64,000 nt of DNA from Paramecium octaurelia (Eukaryota; Ciliophora; Oligohymenophorea; Peniculida; Parameciidae). The notes under the pieces are model-generated. The model was given only the letters and a program-made list of their open reading frames with translations, was not told the origin of the DNA and ran no database searches. Both the position numbers and the translations under genes were made by a program. Position 1 is the first letter of the stretch. Each line of letters starts with the position of its first letter. Below are positions 25,613-36,843 of this stretch, in pieces. The DNA lies in the NCBI GenBank assembly GCA_905182995.1, contig CAJJDP010000004.1:693418-757417 (forward strand). Direction: 5' to 3'.

Positions 25613-27816
25613 TCACATCAATCCAAATCCTTCACAATTTTATAATGCTATTTGGAGTTTCATTATCATTTTATCTATTGAATCATACTATGGCAGTAAA
25701 AATACATTAAAACAGGTATGAGCTGATGGCAATTATTCAGAATCTTAAGTAATATAAATCAACAATACTGTCTCCATGTTTTTAAATTAAAAATTTTAAT
25801 GATTTTAAACCACCTATAGGAATTCTATCTGACCCAGTGCAAAAAAACAAAAATCTTTTTTATTATTCTTCATTTAATGTTTGTAAAAATGTCCAAAATT
25901 ATCTAAACATAAATCATAAAGTTTACTTTATATATTCAGAATTGTAATCGAACCCATCATACTCCGTTGAATTCTCTAATTCCTTAAGATTTAAATGTTT
26001 TTATCCAACTATTAATTATTGTAATTCTGAGCCTGAAAATAATTTAATTCCATTTCCTTCAACCACCCTCCAAAATCCTTTTTTAAAAGAATTAAATGGT
26101 ATTTCAATTGATTCATTTAAATAATAATTAGTGCATAATCTTATATATTCATGCTTATTCTATTGGGTTACCGTTATTTTAGTTCCATTAGGCTAAATAT
26201 AAATACAATAAATTATACAAGCAATTCCACATTTACAATTTTATCCCGTATAGCCTCAGAAATAGTAAAATTCAAAGCAAAGGCCTCCTCTATATTATCT
26301 TATTCATATTCAGCAAGTGCATTGAGTCCTTTATAAACTTCAAGATCTAACTCTTTCAAATCTTCAAGGCAAGTGGGTTCATTCATCAATTTTTTAAAAA
26401 TGACTTCTGGAAATTAGAGATCCAAGCACACTAATTAATTTAATTTATACCTTGATTATACAAAGCCAATCCTAAAATCGTGCCAATCAACTCATATTTA
26501 ATAGGCATTTCCATATTATGTTTATTAAACCATAATATTGAGTTATTATTTTTTGGAACAAACATTCCAAAATTTTAATCAAATAGCTTTTATGTTAATA
26601 AAGAGAAGAATTCTCTTGCTAACCCACCTTAATCGATACCTTGTTCTGCTTAAAATACAACCTAAAGTTAAGCCTTTAAATTAATATCCTTTCTTGATAG
26701 TGATACTAAAGCACTAGTTACAACATCATTACGATCAATCATCAATTATAAAAATGGTTAATATAACATTAAAGAACTTTCAAATTAGCTCTTTTAATTA
26801 ATTTTAGAATCGATGGCTAGAATTTCACTTTTGAATTCCAATGGTATCACCCATGGATATTGACAAAAAGTAAAATACTATCTTTCTAAGTCTTATTTGA
26901 TATAACTATCTAATTAAATGTATTCTAATTAATTGCCATATTTCGGATACAATTTAGCAATTTCTGCTATTTGAAATCTAGTTAGATTTAATCTTTTATG
27001 GATTTTATTAGAATTATAAAATACTTATAAAAGTTCAAGCATTGATTGAACAAATTGGATTTCTGTTTTTTTTAGTAATGGTATGTGCTTCATAGATTGC
27101 TAATTTAAGAAAATTCCCAAAACTTCTATAATTGTCTAAGTATATCTGATAAAATATTCATCAGGTAAAACTATAAGATAATTTGATAGAAGCTCCTTAT
27201 GTTCTTTACTTAAAATTAGAAATACTTCTATTATTCTATTCTCTTCTGAATATAATAAATCATAGAAGCATTTAAAATGCATAATGAGAATAATAGCTCT
27301 TACAAAATAAATATTTTATTTGTAATTTGAAACCAAATTGTCCACCCATTATCTTAGAGTTTTTGTTTCTAAAGCATCATTCACCTATTAAATGGCTGAT
27401 AAATTCAATTCTGGATTTGAATTTTTATAATTAATAACATCATAGCAATTATTAAAGCTTAGAATAAAAGATGCTCCAAAACTATTTGGAAAATTAGACA
27501 ATTCACTTAAAGTAACAATTATATCTTCCTGTAATTATTGAATAGGCTTTAATTCAATAATCTAATTCCAACACACAGTTGTCCAATCTATGGTATCCTA
27601 CTTAAACTATTCAATTAAATATTATTATAGAGATGTCTTATCAAATCCAATTTAAGAAAATATAGGATTACTTTTACAATAATTCCTATCACAAATAAAT
27701 TTACCACATCCTTTGGATGCTTTATCGTAAACATGTTTAAAATCCTCAGAACAAGAAATCTAAAATCTTTATGAATAATACTTTTCTATCCAATTAATCA
27801 TATTACCATTTTCCAT
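25613..27816 (-). CDS. HECT E3 ubiquitin ligase, UBE3A (E6-AP)-like
   Basis: The N-terminus is an AZUL zinc finger as in UBE3A: IEKYYSQRF, then a Cys set with KGCGKFICDRNYCKSNPIF. The C-terminal half is a HECT domain: NEPTCLEDLKELDLEVYKGL and LNFTISEAI in the N-lobe, and the active-site region LPSAHTCFNVFLLPQYDS with the catalytic Cys in HTCFN. The tail ends CEGFGLM. About 730 residues. It acts by thioester transfer of ubiquitin from E2 to substrates. The first 71 bases overlap the 3' end of the DUSP gene upstream on the same strand in another frame. Confidence 0.88.
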
Positions 27817-28615
27817 TTATTTATATGTCAATAATTATTAAATCTGCATCATAAGTTCCGACAGTAAGATTTTCATTTAAAATTTCTCCATTGAAATATC
27901 CCTAATGTTTCTGCAACTATTTAATAGCATAATCAGCTTAAAAATGCTTATGTTTCCATAATCTTATCTATTCAAGGTTAATTTCAAATTCATTTTTTAT
28001 TGCCAAAAACAATAGATATATCCAATTTTTTATGATGCAGTCTTCATCTACCTATAGAACTCCTCTTTGAGGGTGAAATACATTCAAGTATACAGATTAC
28101 TAATTTAATTATTGATGTTACTCTTAATAAGTTTACATTTAAAGAAGGAACACCTTATTAATTGAAATATACATTTCTTGGTATAGTCATACCAACACCA
28201 TACTCAATTCCCCAGACATCAATCATTAGTTTATTAACCTGACATAATATTAATAATATCCTACCAAAACAAAATCTTCGGGATATAATTTTATAATTTT
28301 TTAATTGAAGGAATCATCCATAGGATATTTTAATAGAAAATTCTCTTTACTATACAAATCGCAATTCAATGCCCCAGGCTAATTCATTAATTTATATTGT
28401 ACCTTCTCTCTCTTCTCGTTTTGAGCAATCCCTTATATATAGTCAACGTAATATTTCCATTAGCGAAGCCACTATTTGGAAACAACATATAATTGCTTAG
28501 TACTATCCTTAATTGATTTCAAACTCTAAGATGATATCAATCTTACCTTACTTGTTTATTGATAAAGAATTATCTCCTTTTCAAAAGGAGTTATCTCTTG
28601 CCTGATTTTATTCAT
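27746..28615 (-). CDS. DUSP-domain protein (ubiquitin-protease-associated fold)
   Basis: About 265 residues. The N-terminal half fits a DUSP domain, the module found next to USP catalytic domains: QLYVVSKQWLRQWKYYVDY, PGALNCDLY and FVLVNKLMIDVWGIEYG. A ubiquitin-like segment seems to follow (EFEINLEQIRLWKHKHFQ, ILNENLTVGTYDADLIIIDI). No protease domain with Cys/His boxes is present, so this is a DUSP/UBL protein without catalysis. Introns: 21 nt after QQTSK, 26 nt ending CAG near 28240, and 22 nt before QSVYLNVF. Its 3' end runs 71 bases into the HECT ligase gene, so the exact stop is uncertain. Confidence 0.65.
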
Positions 28616-28659
28616 TTTTTTTTTGTTTATGTAGGTTTTTTTTATAATATGAATAATTA

Positions 28660-29631
28660 TCATTAAATTTTCTTTTTCTAAATCTCATCAAAACCATTTA
28701 TCTTATTATCTTGAAATTCATGCCTAAATGTTAAATCTTATGTCTTGAGTGGCAACCTTAAATTTTGATTAAAGATTTCAAATAGATCTTAGGCCAATTA
28801 TTTTCTTAAAATTTTTTGCTAATCCCAATTTTGATGTTAGTTATTAATTTTATTCAATTTCTCAATGATTTATTTGGCAATACCTATTTCATTAATTTTA
28901 TTTTACTCTCTAAATGAAATTTGATTTCCTATTCCTTCTCTTCTTTCATCTATAACAAAAGAAAATCTAAATAGGTATTTTTAAACTACCATAATCTTTC
29001 TTACTTTTTTCCAAAGCCTCTTCTAAATTCTATATTATTTGATTCAACTCTTAATTTTTGCTCTCTGCCTAATCCGCATTCCTCCTTTATTCTATCATCT
29101 CTTATAAATTTTTATTCAAATCCTATTTTATTAGTATACGTTTATACTTATAAATTATCTCTTTCTGTTTAAAGTTTATCTATTTATTCTTGTTAATTCT
29201 GTAATTTCTCCAACAATTTGACATTTTCATTTTTTATTATTAAGGTTTCCTTATTTCTTTAAACAAGTTAATCAATTTCGTTTTACAGGGATTTAATTTA
29301 ATCTTTATAATCGCTTTACAACTACTAATCTTTCAAGAGATATTGGGATTATTTTGAAAGCAATTCTTCAGACCTTTAGTCTTTTATATAAGTTTATTAA
29401 TACGGTATAGTTAGAAGTCTTTGAAAAGTTACTAATAGTTAGCCTTTATCTCGTTTAGTTCAGATTATAAAAAGTAAATTGTATTCATTAATTCCTAATT
29501 ACATCATAGATCATATATTATATTACCTAATCTTTTTAATTGGGCATAATGGAAGAATTGGAATTTTAAGGATTAAAAATTTAGAACTCCTGTGATTTTT
29601 CTACTATACAAACGATATTGTTGGGATCCAT
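28660..29631 (-). CDS. Coiled-coil protein
   Basis: About 280 residues from ATG 29631 (MDPNNIVCIVEKSQEF). Most of it is heptad-rich coiled coil: LMNTIYFLQSELNEIK, SLQNEIDQLVQRN, LLEKLQNQQEQIDKLQ, LNQIIQNLEEALEKSKK. A shorter C-terminal helical piece ends FDEIQKKKIQ. Five introns keep the frame, one of 23 nt ending AAG (GTATTAATAAAC...TAAAAG on the coding strand). Likely a structural or basal-body/cytoskeletal protein, but composition alone cannot say. Confidence 0.7.
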
Positions 29632-29784
29632 TATTAGATTATCAATTTTTTATTTAATATATTGAATTGATTATTTTTAGAAAGAAGATGACTCATATAA
29701 TATAATTAAGTTAAGTTGTATTTAAAAATTGATAACAAAATTGTATAAAAGAGCATTAACAAATATATGAATTATTCAGAGTCA

Positions 29785-30212
29785 TCAGTGAGATTTTCTG
29801 ATTTTTTTTTAAATGCCAGGTTCGTTGATTCTTTATTTAAATTATCGTAGAAGTTCTTGTTCTTCTTCAGATAAAAAATTATCGTAGGAATAATCAAAAT
29901 CATTATTTTAATCATTTGAATCATTCTGTTTCAACAAGTTTATCAGATTTTTGATTGACTCGATCGATTCATATTGAGACAATTAATGATCATAGAGTAT
30001 TTTCAACTCTAATTTTGAAAGTGTGTGGTAAGCCTCATTTATTCGATGAAATTGATCTAATGCAAATGCTCGTTATTCTCTGTTTTTATCCTAAATTTAG
30101 TTAAATAAAATACAGGATGCCATCTCAAGGCCAATTTATGATATGCTTTCTTTATTTGTGGTTATTTAGCATCTCTCTTAACACCTAGGATATCATAGTG
30201 ATTGCCAATCAT
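29785..30212 (-). CDS. Short DnaJ (J-domain) protein
   Basis: About 134 residues. A J domain sits at the very N-terminus: [33 protein letters not shown], here quoted in parts as HYDILGV and WHPDKN. The HPD tripeptide that activates Hsp70 is created only after removal of a 23-nt intron between HP and D (near 30090-30112), which supports the model. The rest is an acidic, Asn/Asp-rich tail (NDSNDQNNDFDYSYDNF) and a basic end (KKIRKSH). It is a minimal type III J protein with no zinc finger or G/F region. Confidence 0.88.
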
Positions 30213-30421
30213 TAATTTTTTTCTAATTTGCTTAAAGCTTCAAATTAATATTTATTATATAACAAAATTAACTTCTAGAATTTTCGAATTTATTTCATAA
30301 ATACATTATAGAAATTTTAAATCCAAAAAGAACTCAAATAAGCCTCTAAACACCATGAATATCAATTTGTTTCAATTTAGATAATATTAATTTGACAAAT
30401 AAAACTAAATTAATAAACCCT

Positions 30422-32425
30422 TCATTCCTATATTTTATGATTGCAAACCAACTCATCCTAAGGTTCTGATTATGACGCGTCTGTCTAATTCTTAGGGTGT
30501 ATCTTTGAAACTATGTATTCAATCAATAATGCCATAGTAACATTAAGAGTAAATAACACAACAACTATATAAAAACTAATAAAAAATATGTAAACTAAAT
30601 CAGTATTAAATATTTTGGCATAATTATAAGATATTACATTCCAATTATTAATAATCAATAAAAACCAACATGTGCACATCCCAGATAAAAAATCGTTAAA
30701 GTTTGCTAATTCATAATGAACTTCATCTTCATCAGAATATAGGACTTTTCCTCCAAAAAGTAATTGTCCAATGGCTGTATATAGCATAAATAGGATAAAT
30801 AAAGTTCCAAATAATTAAACTATATACTAAAAGATAGATGTTATTGAAATAATTAAAGTGGTAAAACTATTACTCTTTAAAATCCATTTACATCCTCTCA
30901 ATAATCTATAGCATAATAAAATGAGTAAAGCTCTGAATGAATTATATCCAAGTAAGTTTAATATAACTAATAGAAGAATTGAAATGGAAAATAGAAATTC
31001 AACAATTAAGGATTTCTTCTTCCAAATCCTTCTTTTACCTACATAACATAATAGTAAGAGGCATTCTGCCAACATTATTGAATTACAAATTAACAGTACA
31101 TATAATTTAAGGTTGGTAATTTTGAAAAATATCATCACAAATGAGACTAATGAAATGATTTCAATAAAAATTTCATAAAATTTATTATCTAAAATTTTGT
31201 ATATCGATCTGGATATTACACTGTCAAATTATGAAATGTCTGCTAATCTTGTGATATCAGACTCTGTTCTCATTCGAAAAAATTTTTATGTTTAAAGACT
31301 AAATCTGTGATTGTACTTGGATAAAATTTAATTTGTTTCTTTTTGCATGAGATCTTTGTAAGAAGAATAAAAGAAGGCTAACACTAAATTTATGATCAAT
31401 GTTGTGTTTATGAATTAAAATATGATAAAATATGCTACATTAGCCCTAGACTCACCATAATATGGTACATAGATATCAGGCGAATTAACTGTGGCTTGAA
31501 GTACAAATAGAATTATTACAATGCATTTTTCTGGTTATGAGAAGGGAGGCTAATCTATTTAACATATACTGCTTTCAAATTAAGGGTTATTCTTGTTCTT
31601 AAATATGGCTGATCCTAATCCAGCAAAAAATATTAAAGAAAATATCATCAAATAATAGATCTCCTTTCCTTTGTTAATTATTTAACCATAATGAAATATT
31701 GTGGAACGTAATGTTTATCTATCTCTATAGTGATTATTAGATACTTTTAAAGTATTATAAATATTGATTTCATTAATAAACTGATATTGAAGGGAAAGTT
31801 ATTTTCTAGTATCATTACTGTGATGTCATTGATAATGATTAACAACATAATTATGAATTAAACCATTGCGATTCTTTTACGATGTCGTGAATCTATTATT
31901 GTGGTTTTGAACACCTAAGTATAATCTCTTGCAATACTTTGCTCAAACAAAGATATAGAACGATCATTATTTCAATGCAATAATATAGGTTTATGGGAAG
32001 ATAAAAATCTACTATTTTTGGAATCCTTTAACCTTTATAAATGCTGCAGTATTACTAAAATATCATAGTTTTTACTTAATAGTCTACAAAATTGCACCAA
32101 GTTGGGCGCTAAAAGACTGTAATTATTAAATATAGGTAAAAAAAAACAGTTCTTATAATTTTGTGGTTTTTGTACATTTTCATCAGCCTCACAGATTTAG
32201 AGTTTTGCATATACGTGGCCCTATCTTATAATTTAGTTAAGCTTTACTTTCAATACGATTACTAAGTCGATTTAATGCATAGAACGAAGCAAAGTTATTT
32301 GAATCATTACAATAATCGATGTAATGGAGATCCAGAACCTTACTATTATTTAAATATGATTCTTTGACCTCATCGAGAGATTTAGTAGGATCCTAAGACT
32401 TTAATGCATCATTATTTAAATTCAT
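30422..32425 (-). CDS. Two-pore channel (TPC)-like cation channel
   Basis: An endolysosomal-type voltage-gated cation channel with two six-helix repeats. The second pore reads LANFNDFLSGMCTCWFLLI then INNWNVI, close to the NFND-SGM-NNW pattern of TPC family pore II. A segment with spaced arginines (RALLILLCYRLLRGCKW) looks like the S4 of repeat II. In the N-terminal part QRPTWC matches the conserved start of repeat I. Introns include a 23-nt one ending AAG near 32190-32212 and a 21-nt one near 32070. Length is about 640 residues. A single-repeat cation channel is the less likely alternative. Confidence 0.78.
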
Positions 32426-33017
32426 ATAAAATTAATAAGAATTAGTTAAAACCCATTCATAATATTACATCAAGAGGAAAATTTAGATTAGATAAATCAT
32501 TTATAGAAAATAAATAAATAATTAATCAATATAAATAATTTATATATGAATTCATAATAAATGCAACTTAGCATATATTATGAAAACAAATGATCAAATA
32601 TTTTAGGTACCTTGTTTTGTGATGTCAATTTTTACAAATTTACACTCATCACCATTCTTATTACTCAATTGTAATCATATATAGTCCATATTAAGAGATA
32701 TTTGCAAACTTAAACGGTTATTGAAAATCAAGGAATATTGTACATCGTCAAACAAAAATAAAGAAATCATTCAATATTACATCTATATTTATCATTTAAT
32801 AAATTGGATCAGCCTGTTTTGTTATGACATAGAAACAATTATATTTAAATATACTTAATTCAATCTCTGAAAAAAAAATGAAATGGTTCTTGCTTAGACT
32901 GTTTTTTCATTTTCATACGCCTATAGGTCGAATGAATTAGTTTTAGGTTTTAATATTAATAATTGTTCTTTATTATTATATTATTATATTTTATATTAAT
33001 ATTATTATTAAGTTTTA
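32426..33017. other. AT-rich gap with weak coding-like frames
   Basis: About 590 bases between the divergent TPC and small-Tim genes. On the minus strand, 32610-32890, fragments read like protein (IFKYNCFYVITKQADPIYQM, DDVQYSLIFNNRLSLQISL, NKNGDECKFVKIDITKQG) but TGAs interrupt them and no start codon or introns could be fixed. A plus-strand frame over the same bases is also partly open. I cannot decide; it may be a small unresolved gene or a remnant. The last 80 bases before 33018 are nearly pure A/T, as expected for a promoter/5' UTR. Confidence 0.2.
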
Positions 33018-33228
33018 ATGAATATTCCAAGTGAATATAAATCAGTGACTGATTACGCTGTTATTTGTGGCAAGAGATGTCAATTATTTGAAAATTTGTT
33101 AAGAGGTAGAAAACTAAAGAATTTTGAAGATTGTTTATGTAATACCTATTATATAATACTTAGATACTTGTGCAGAGCATGTAAAAGATAATATGGATAA
33201 GTTACAGGTTGATAAATATGATGAATGA
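33018..33228 (+). CDS. Small-Tim-like twin CX3C protein
   Basis: A 61-residue protein after removing a 25-nt intron (33140-33164). Its only cysteines form two CX3C pairs, CGKRC and CLYTC, separated by 17 residues, with basic/helical sequence around them and LQVDKYDE at the end. This is the signature of small Tim chaperones (Tim8/9/10/13), which shuttle membrane proteins across the mitochondrial intermembrane space. The second pair exists only in the spliced frame, which supports the intron. The spacing is at the upper end for the family. Confidence 0.6.
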
Positions 33229-33256
33229 ATAATAAGATATATTATAATGATTGTAT

Positions 33257-33900
33257 TCATTTTTTTAAAAATTGCTTTAATTTTAAATCGTCTTCATCTA
33301 TTTCTTATTCATTATTCTTTGTAATAGCATTCTACTATTTGTTAGTTTATTTCTTTAACTTCTTTTCTTTCTTCTTCTATAATTATTCTTCTAATTGCCT
33401 TCTTATTTCTTCAATTGATTTGGGTTTTTCTTGAGCTTAAACTTAACTCTTAGTAGTTGATTCTTTAATTTATTGCAATTTTTCCTTGACATCAAGTGCA
33501 GTGACTTTATCAACTTTCATATTCATTCCAAGCAATCTATTATGCATAATAGAATTCAAATGATCTAACCATGATAAACTATCAGTAGCTAATTCATCAC
33601 ACAATTCACAATAGAATCCACTTTGATCTTTCTTCAATCCCTCTTTGACTACATTTCTTTTTTTCCCTATGGATTCATCAATTCCCACAGAATCAGTACG
33701 AGCCTATAATGATTTGGTGTATCTGGGATTATTCTTATCATATTCTTCATCATCACGTTCTTACTAATTAATTATGCTAAACTTACTTTATCAAAGATTT
33801 TATGTTCAATGTCCCACTTCTATTTTCCATATTCATCTACAGACTTTTTTACTACCTCTTCAACTCCTCTTCTATAAATTGGAATGTTTTGGTCAGCCAT
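33257..33900 (-). CDS. Spliceosomal U4/U6.U5 protein SNU23/ZMAT2
   Basis: Begins MADQNIPIYRRGVEEVVKKS and, after a 23-nt intron, KNNPRYTKSLQART, followed by a single C2H2 matrin-type zinc finger: GFYCELCDELATDSLSWLDHLNSIMHNR. The body ends with a K/E coiled coil (EEIRRQLEEQLQKKKEKK) and an acidic DEDDLKLKQFLKK tail. This is the full layout of SNU23/ZMAT2, a tri-snRNP B-complex factor that helps in 5' splice-site handover. About 205 residues, normal for the family. It faces the LRR gene head-to-tail with 24 bases between. Confidence 0.92.
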
Positions 33901-33924
33901 TAAAAGTATAAAATATAATTATAA

Positions 33925-34971
33925 TCATAATTTTAAAATAATGTCCCATAAAGTGCATTTTGGTATCAACTATTCAAGATTGACTAATATCCCTTCCACT
34001 TAGAATAGTAATTTTCGTTTTTGAATGGCATTCACTTTAATTTAAAAAAGCCTCTAATCTACATTTTCATATTATGCAGCCTATTATTATGATGAACAAC
34101 TAATGAATAGATATTGTCTAAAAGTACCTCTCAAATTAAATTTCTATTTTGGTTAAATTTTTCAAATTGGACAATGTTCTATTTAATTATTTGGTTGCTT
34201 ATAATCCAATATTTTTCCATCTATATTATTTCATAATAGAAATTACAAAATGAGTTTGATCTCTGATAAATTTTTGAGTTTTTTTAGACATTCAGATAAC
34301 CCTATTATTGTATTATCTGTTATCTCATAGTTACCATCTCCCCAACCTTTCATATTGAGTTCTAAACTGCCTAAATTATTGAGTAAACTTATTCCATGTA
34401 ACAATCTGTCTACACCTTTGTCGGTGATTCTTTAATTCTCATAAGCCCACATATTCAAATCCAATTTAAATTCACTCAATTTATCTTAGAATAAGATTGC
34501 TTAAGTCAAATAATTTAAAGAACTATCAGTAATATTTTCATTCCAATATCCCCAACTATCAAATTAGAAAATGGAATTTACCCATAAAGTCCTAAATTTA
34601 ATTGATCCAATCTTGATAATTAAGAAAGACTTAAACTCAAATCCTTTACACTTCTATCCGTTAGATTAGATAAATCCAAATGCCACCTTAAATTAGCATC
34701 TAAATACTTCTTTATTAAATCAATTGATAAAATTTTCTAAGACTTTGATAAAATTAACTCTGATGACAACTTCTCTATACATTGATCATCCAATTTTTAT
34801 TATTATTGAAAGCTTCGGATCAAATAATTAGATACATCTCTATCTAAAAATGTGGTTTTAGCCTTCTTTCATTTCTAAGCACTTATTAACTTAATTTTTT
34901 CATTATTTTATATTATTTTTTACTCTATTTATTACTTTGCTCAGATCCTTGATTTAAGATTGAGTCTCCAT
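33925..34971 (-). CDS. Leucine-rich-repeat protein
   Basis: About 300 residues. Several LRR units are visible, each ending in a similar ITD or ITDxxI turn: LSRLDQLNLGLYGWGYWNENITDSS (shown in parts), LSEFKLDLNMWAYENQRITDKG, LGSLELNMKGWGDGNYEITDNT. The repeat length of about 35 residues is unusual and Trp/Gly/Asn-rich in the loops. A 26-nt intron near 34555-34580 joins LGLY to GWGYW. Two more introns lie near 34220 and 34120. The first exons near the start (34971) could not be fixed with certainty because of a frame change near 34870. Confidence 0.75.
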
Positions 34972-35713
34972 GATAAATACAAATATCTGTGCAAATTTAC
35001 TCAAAAGTATAATTTATTTTCATTAAATTAATAATAAAAACTGTATTGCAATTAAATTTACCGAAATTTCGACAAACAATTGATTAAGCTTCAGAAATAA
35101 ATTACTGTTGTTCTAAATAGTAGAATTAATTATAAAAATACATAAAGAAAGATAAAATTTTGGAGAAATTTAAGCACATGAAGTGATAGTTAAAGCTTCT
35201 TTCTTACAAAATGTTAAATCTTGGCTTAGTATAGGTCAACTTGATATAACTAATGTCTCAATTTTAAAAAGATTAACCATCTACCATCTTTAGCCTCAAA
35301 AATTGACCAAAAATATAAATATTTTTTGAATGGTTTAAAACAAATATAATGTCTTTTTTAAATTAATATAAGTGAAAATTAACAATCTTTTTTTGCACTA
35401 ATTTGAATATACCAAATTAAGTGGCTTAATCCAAATTATATATATGCAATAAAGATTTATTTCAATAATCGTCTATTTGCTATATCAATAAAAAGGAGTT
35501 TATTATTTAAGAATTAAAATTATATATAAAAATAAGTGGAGATAATTGGAGGCTTAAATAAGTAGCTGATGATGTGAGTAGAAGTACATTTAGAAAATAG
35601 AAATTATCAAATTTCGACTTATTTTTATTAATGCATTTATAAATAATATTGAGTACTTCATTAATTGGGAAATATTATTTTGGTATAATACTTTACAATT
35701 ATATTAAAATTAA
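34972..35713. other. Unresolved region with open frames on both strands
   Basis: A 740-base stretch without a clean gene. Plus-strand fragments include NLPKFRQTIDQASEINYCC, KASFLQNVKSWLSIGQLDI and SGDNWRLKQVADDVSRSTF, each in a different frame and none with an ATG. On the minus strand about 35105-35520 is one open frame reading ANRRLLKQIFIAYIQ, FGLSHLIWYIQISAKKD and FEAKDGRWLIFLKLRHQ, also without a start. It may be a decayed gene or a gene whose introns I failed to place. Confidence 0.25.
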
Positions 35714-36628
35714 ATGATTATTATTAAATACCTTCATAATATAATTTTAAAATGTAAAAAGTACATATTGCTGCCTTTACAGACGACAAAGTTTTTATTA
35801 ATTTACTGGATGTATATTTGCATAATTTATCATTTTAAGAAAGAAATTGAAAGACATGTAAAGGAGTATTTTGAAAAAGATCAACTTAATAATGAGAATA
35901 AAATTATGACATCCAACAAGAAAAATAACAAATAATATCACTCTTTCTCTATCCTCCATAAAAATAATGTTGTTGTGAAGGATCACAAAAAAATCATTGT
36001 TAAAACATTTAGCAACAACACTAAATTTTCTGATATCAACTACAACTAATTTAATGATATCCCACTATCAGAAAGACTTGGCAAAAGAAGCAACATTGCT
36101 TAACGGAATTGTTATTTGGGACTTAAATCACAAACTTAGTAAACTTAGAGATCAGAATTTAAATCAATAAATGAAGAAATAATCTCATCTCGTCTAAGTA
36201 AGACATAAAGGAACAATAGAATGGATGCTATATAAGAGCGTTTTGAAATGTACTTATATTGTAATTTAAATAGTTGTAAGGAATACTTAGCTAATGAATA
36301 ATAGAGATTGAAGATGGTTGAAGAATAGATAGAAAAAAATCAAACTCTACTTGAAGAACTGGCCTAAGAACTTGAAATTGTGAATAGCAACAAAGCAATT
36401 TTTAATTCCATAAAGAATTTAGATTAGCAAGTGTATAAAAATGAACTTAATTGTATTAACTACAAGAAAGTTACTTAAGAGCTCTATGAATTTATCCAAT
36501 AAATTGAAATAAAGTATTTTAAGAATTAACAGGAATTTATTTATCCATTTATTTAGAATTTAAAAACTGAATTAAATGTAATGCTTCTTGAATATGAGTC
36601 ACAAATTTAACAAAATTAGGTAGAATGA
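35714..36628 (+). CDS. Coiled-coil protein, unrecognised
   Basis: One uninterrupted frame of about 305 codons. The first 35 residues are hydrophobic (LIYWMYICIIYHF) and might be a membrane segment or untranslated leader; an in-frame ATG at 35906 would skip them. The main body is basic and Ser/Asn-rich, then a coiled coil (QQRLKMVEEQIEKNQTLLEELAQELE, given in parts) and further helices (TQELYEFIQQIEIKYF, NLKTELNVMLLEYESQIQQNQ). Ends at TGA 36626-36628. No family recognised. Confidence 0.55.
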
Positions 36629-36843
36629 ATGTTAACTATTTATGCTTGTAAATATAAATATAAATAAATATTAACTTCTTATTGATTCATTTAAAGCATA
36701 GGATAGACTAAGATAATCAATACTGAATTGAATGATATACTTTTTTATTCCTTATGCAATATAAATTAAGAAAGATATAATAAAAAATAGCTTAGTTCTT
36801 ATGAAATTAATGGTTATATTAATAAATTATGTTAAATGCAAAA

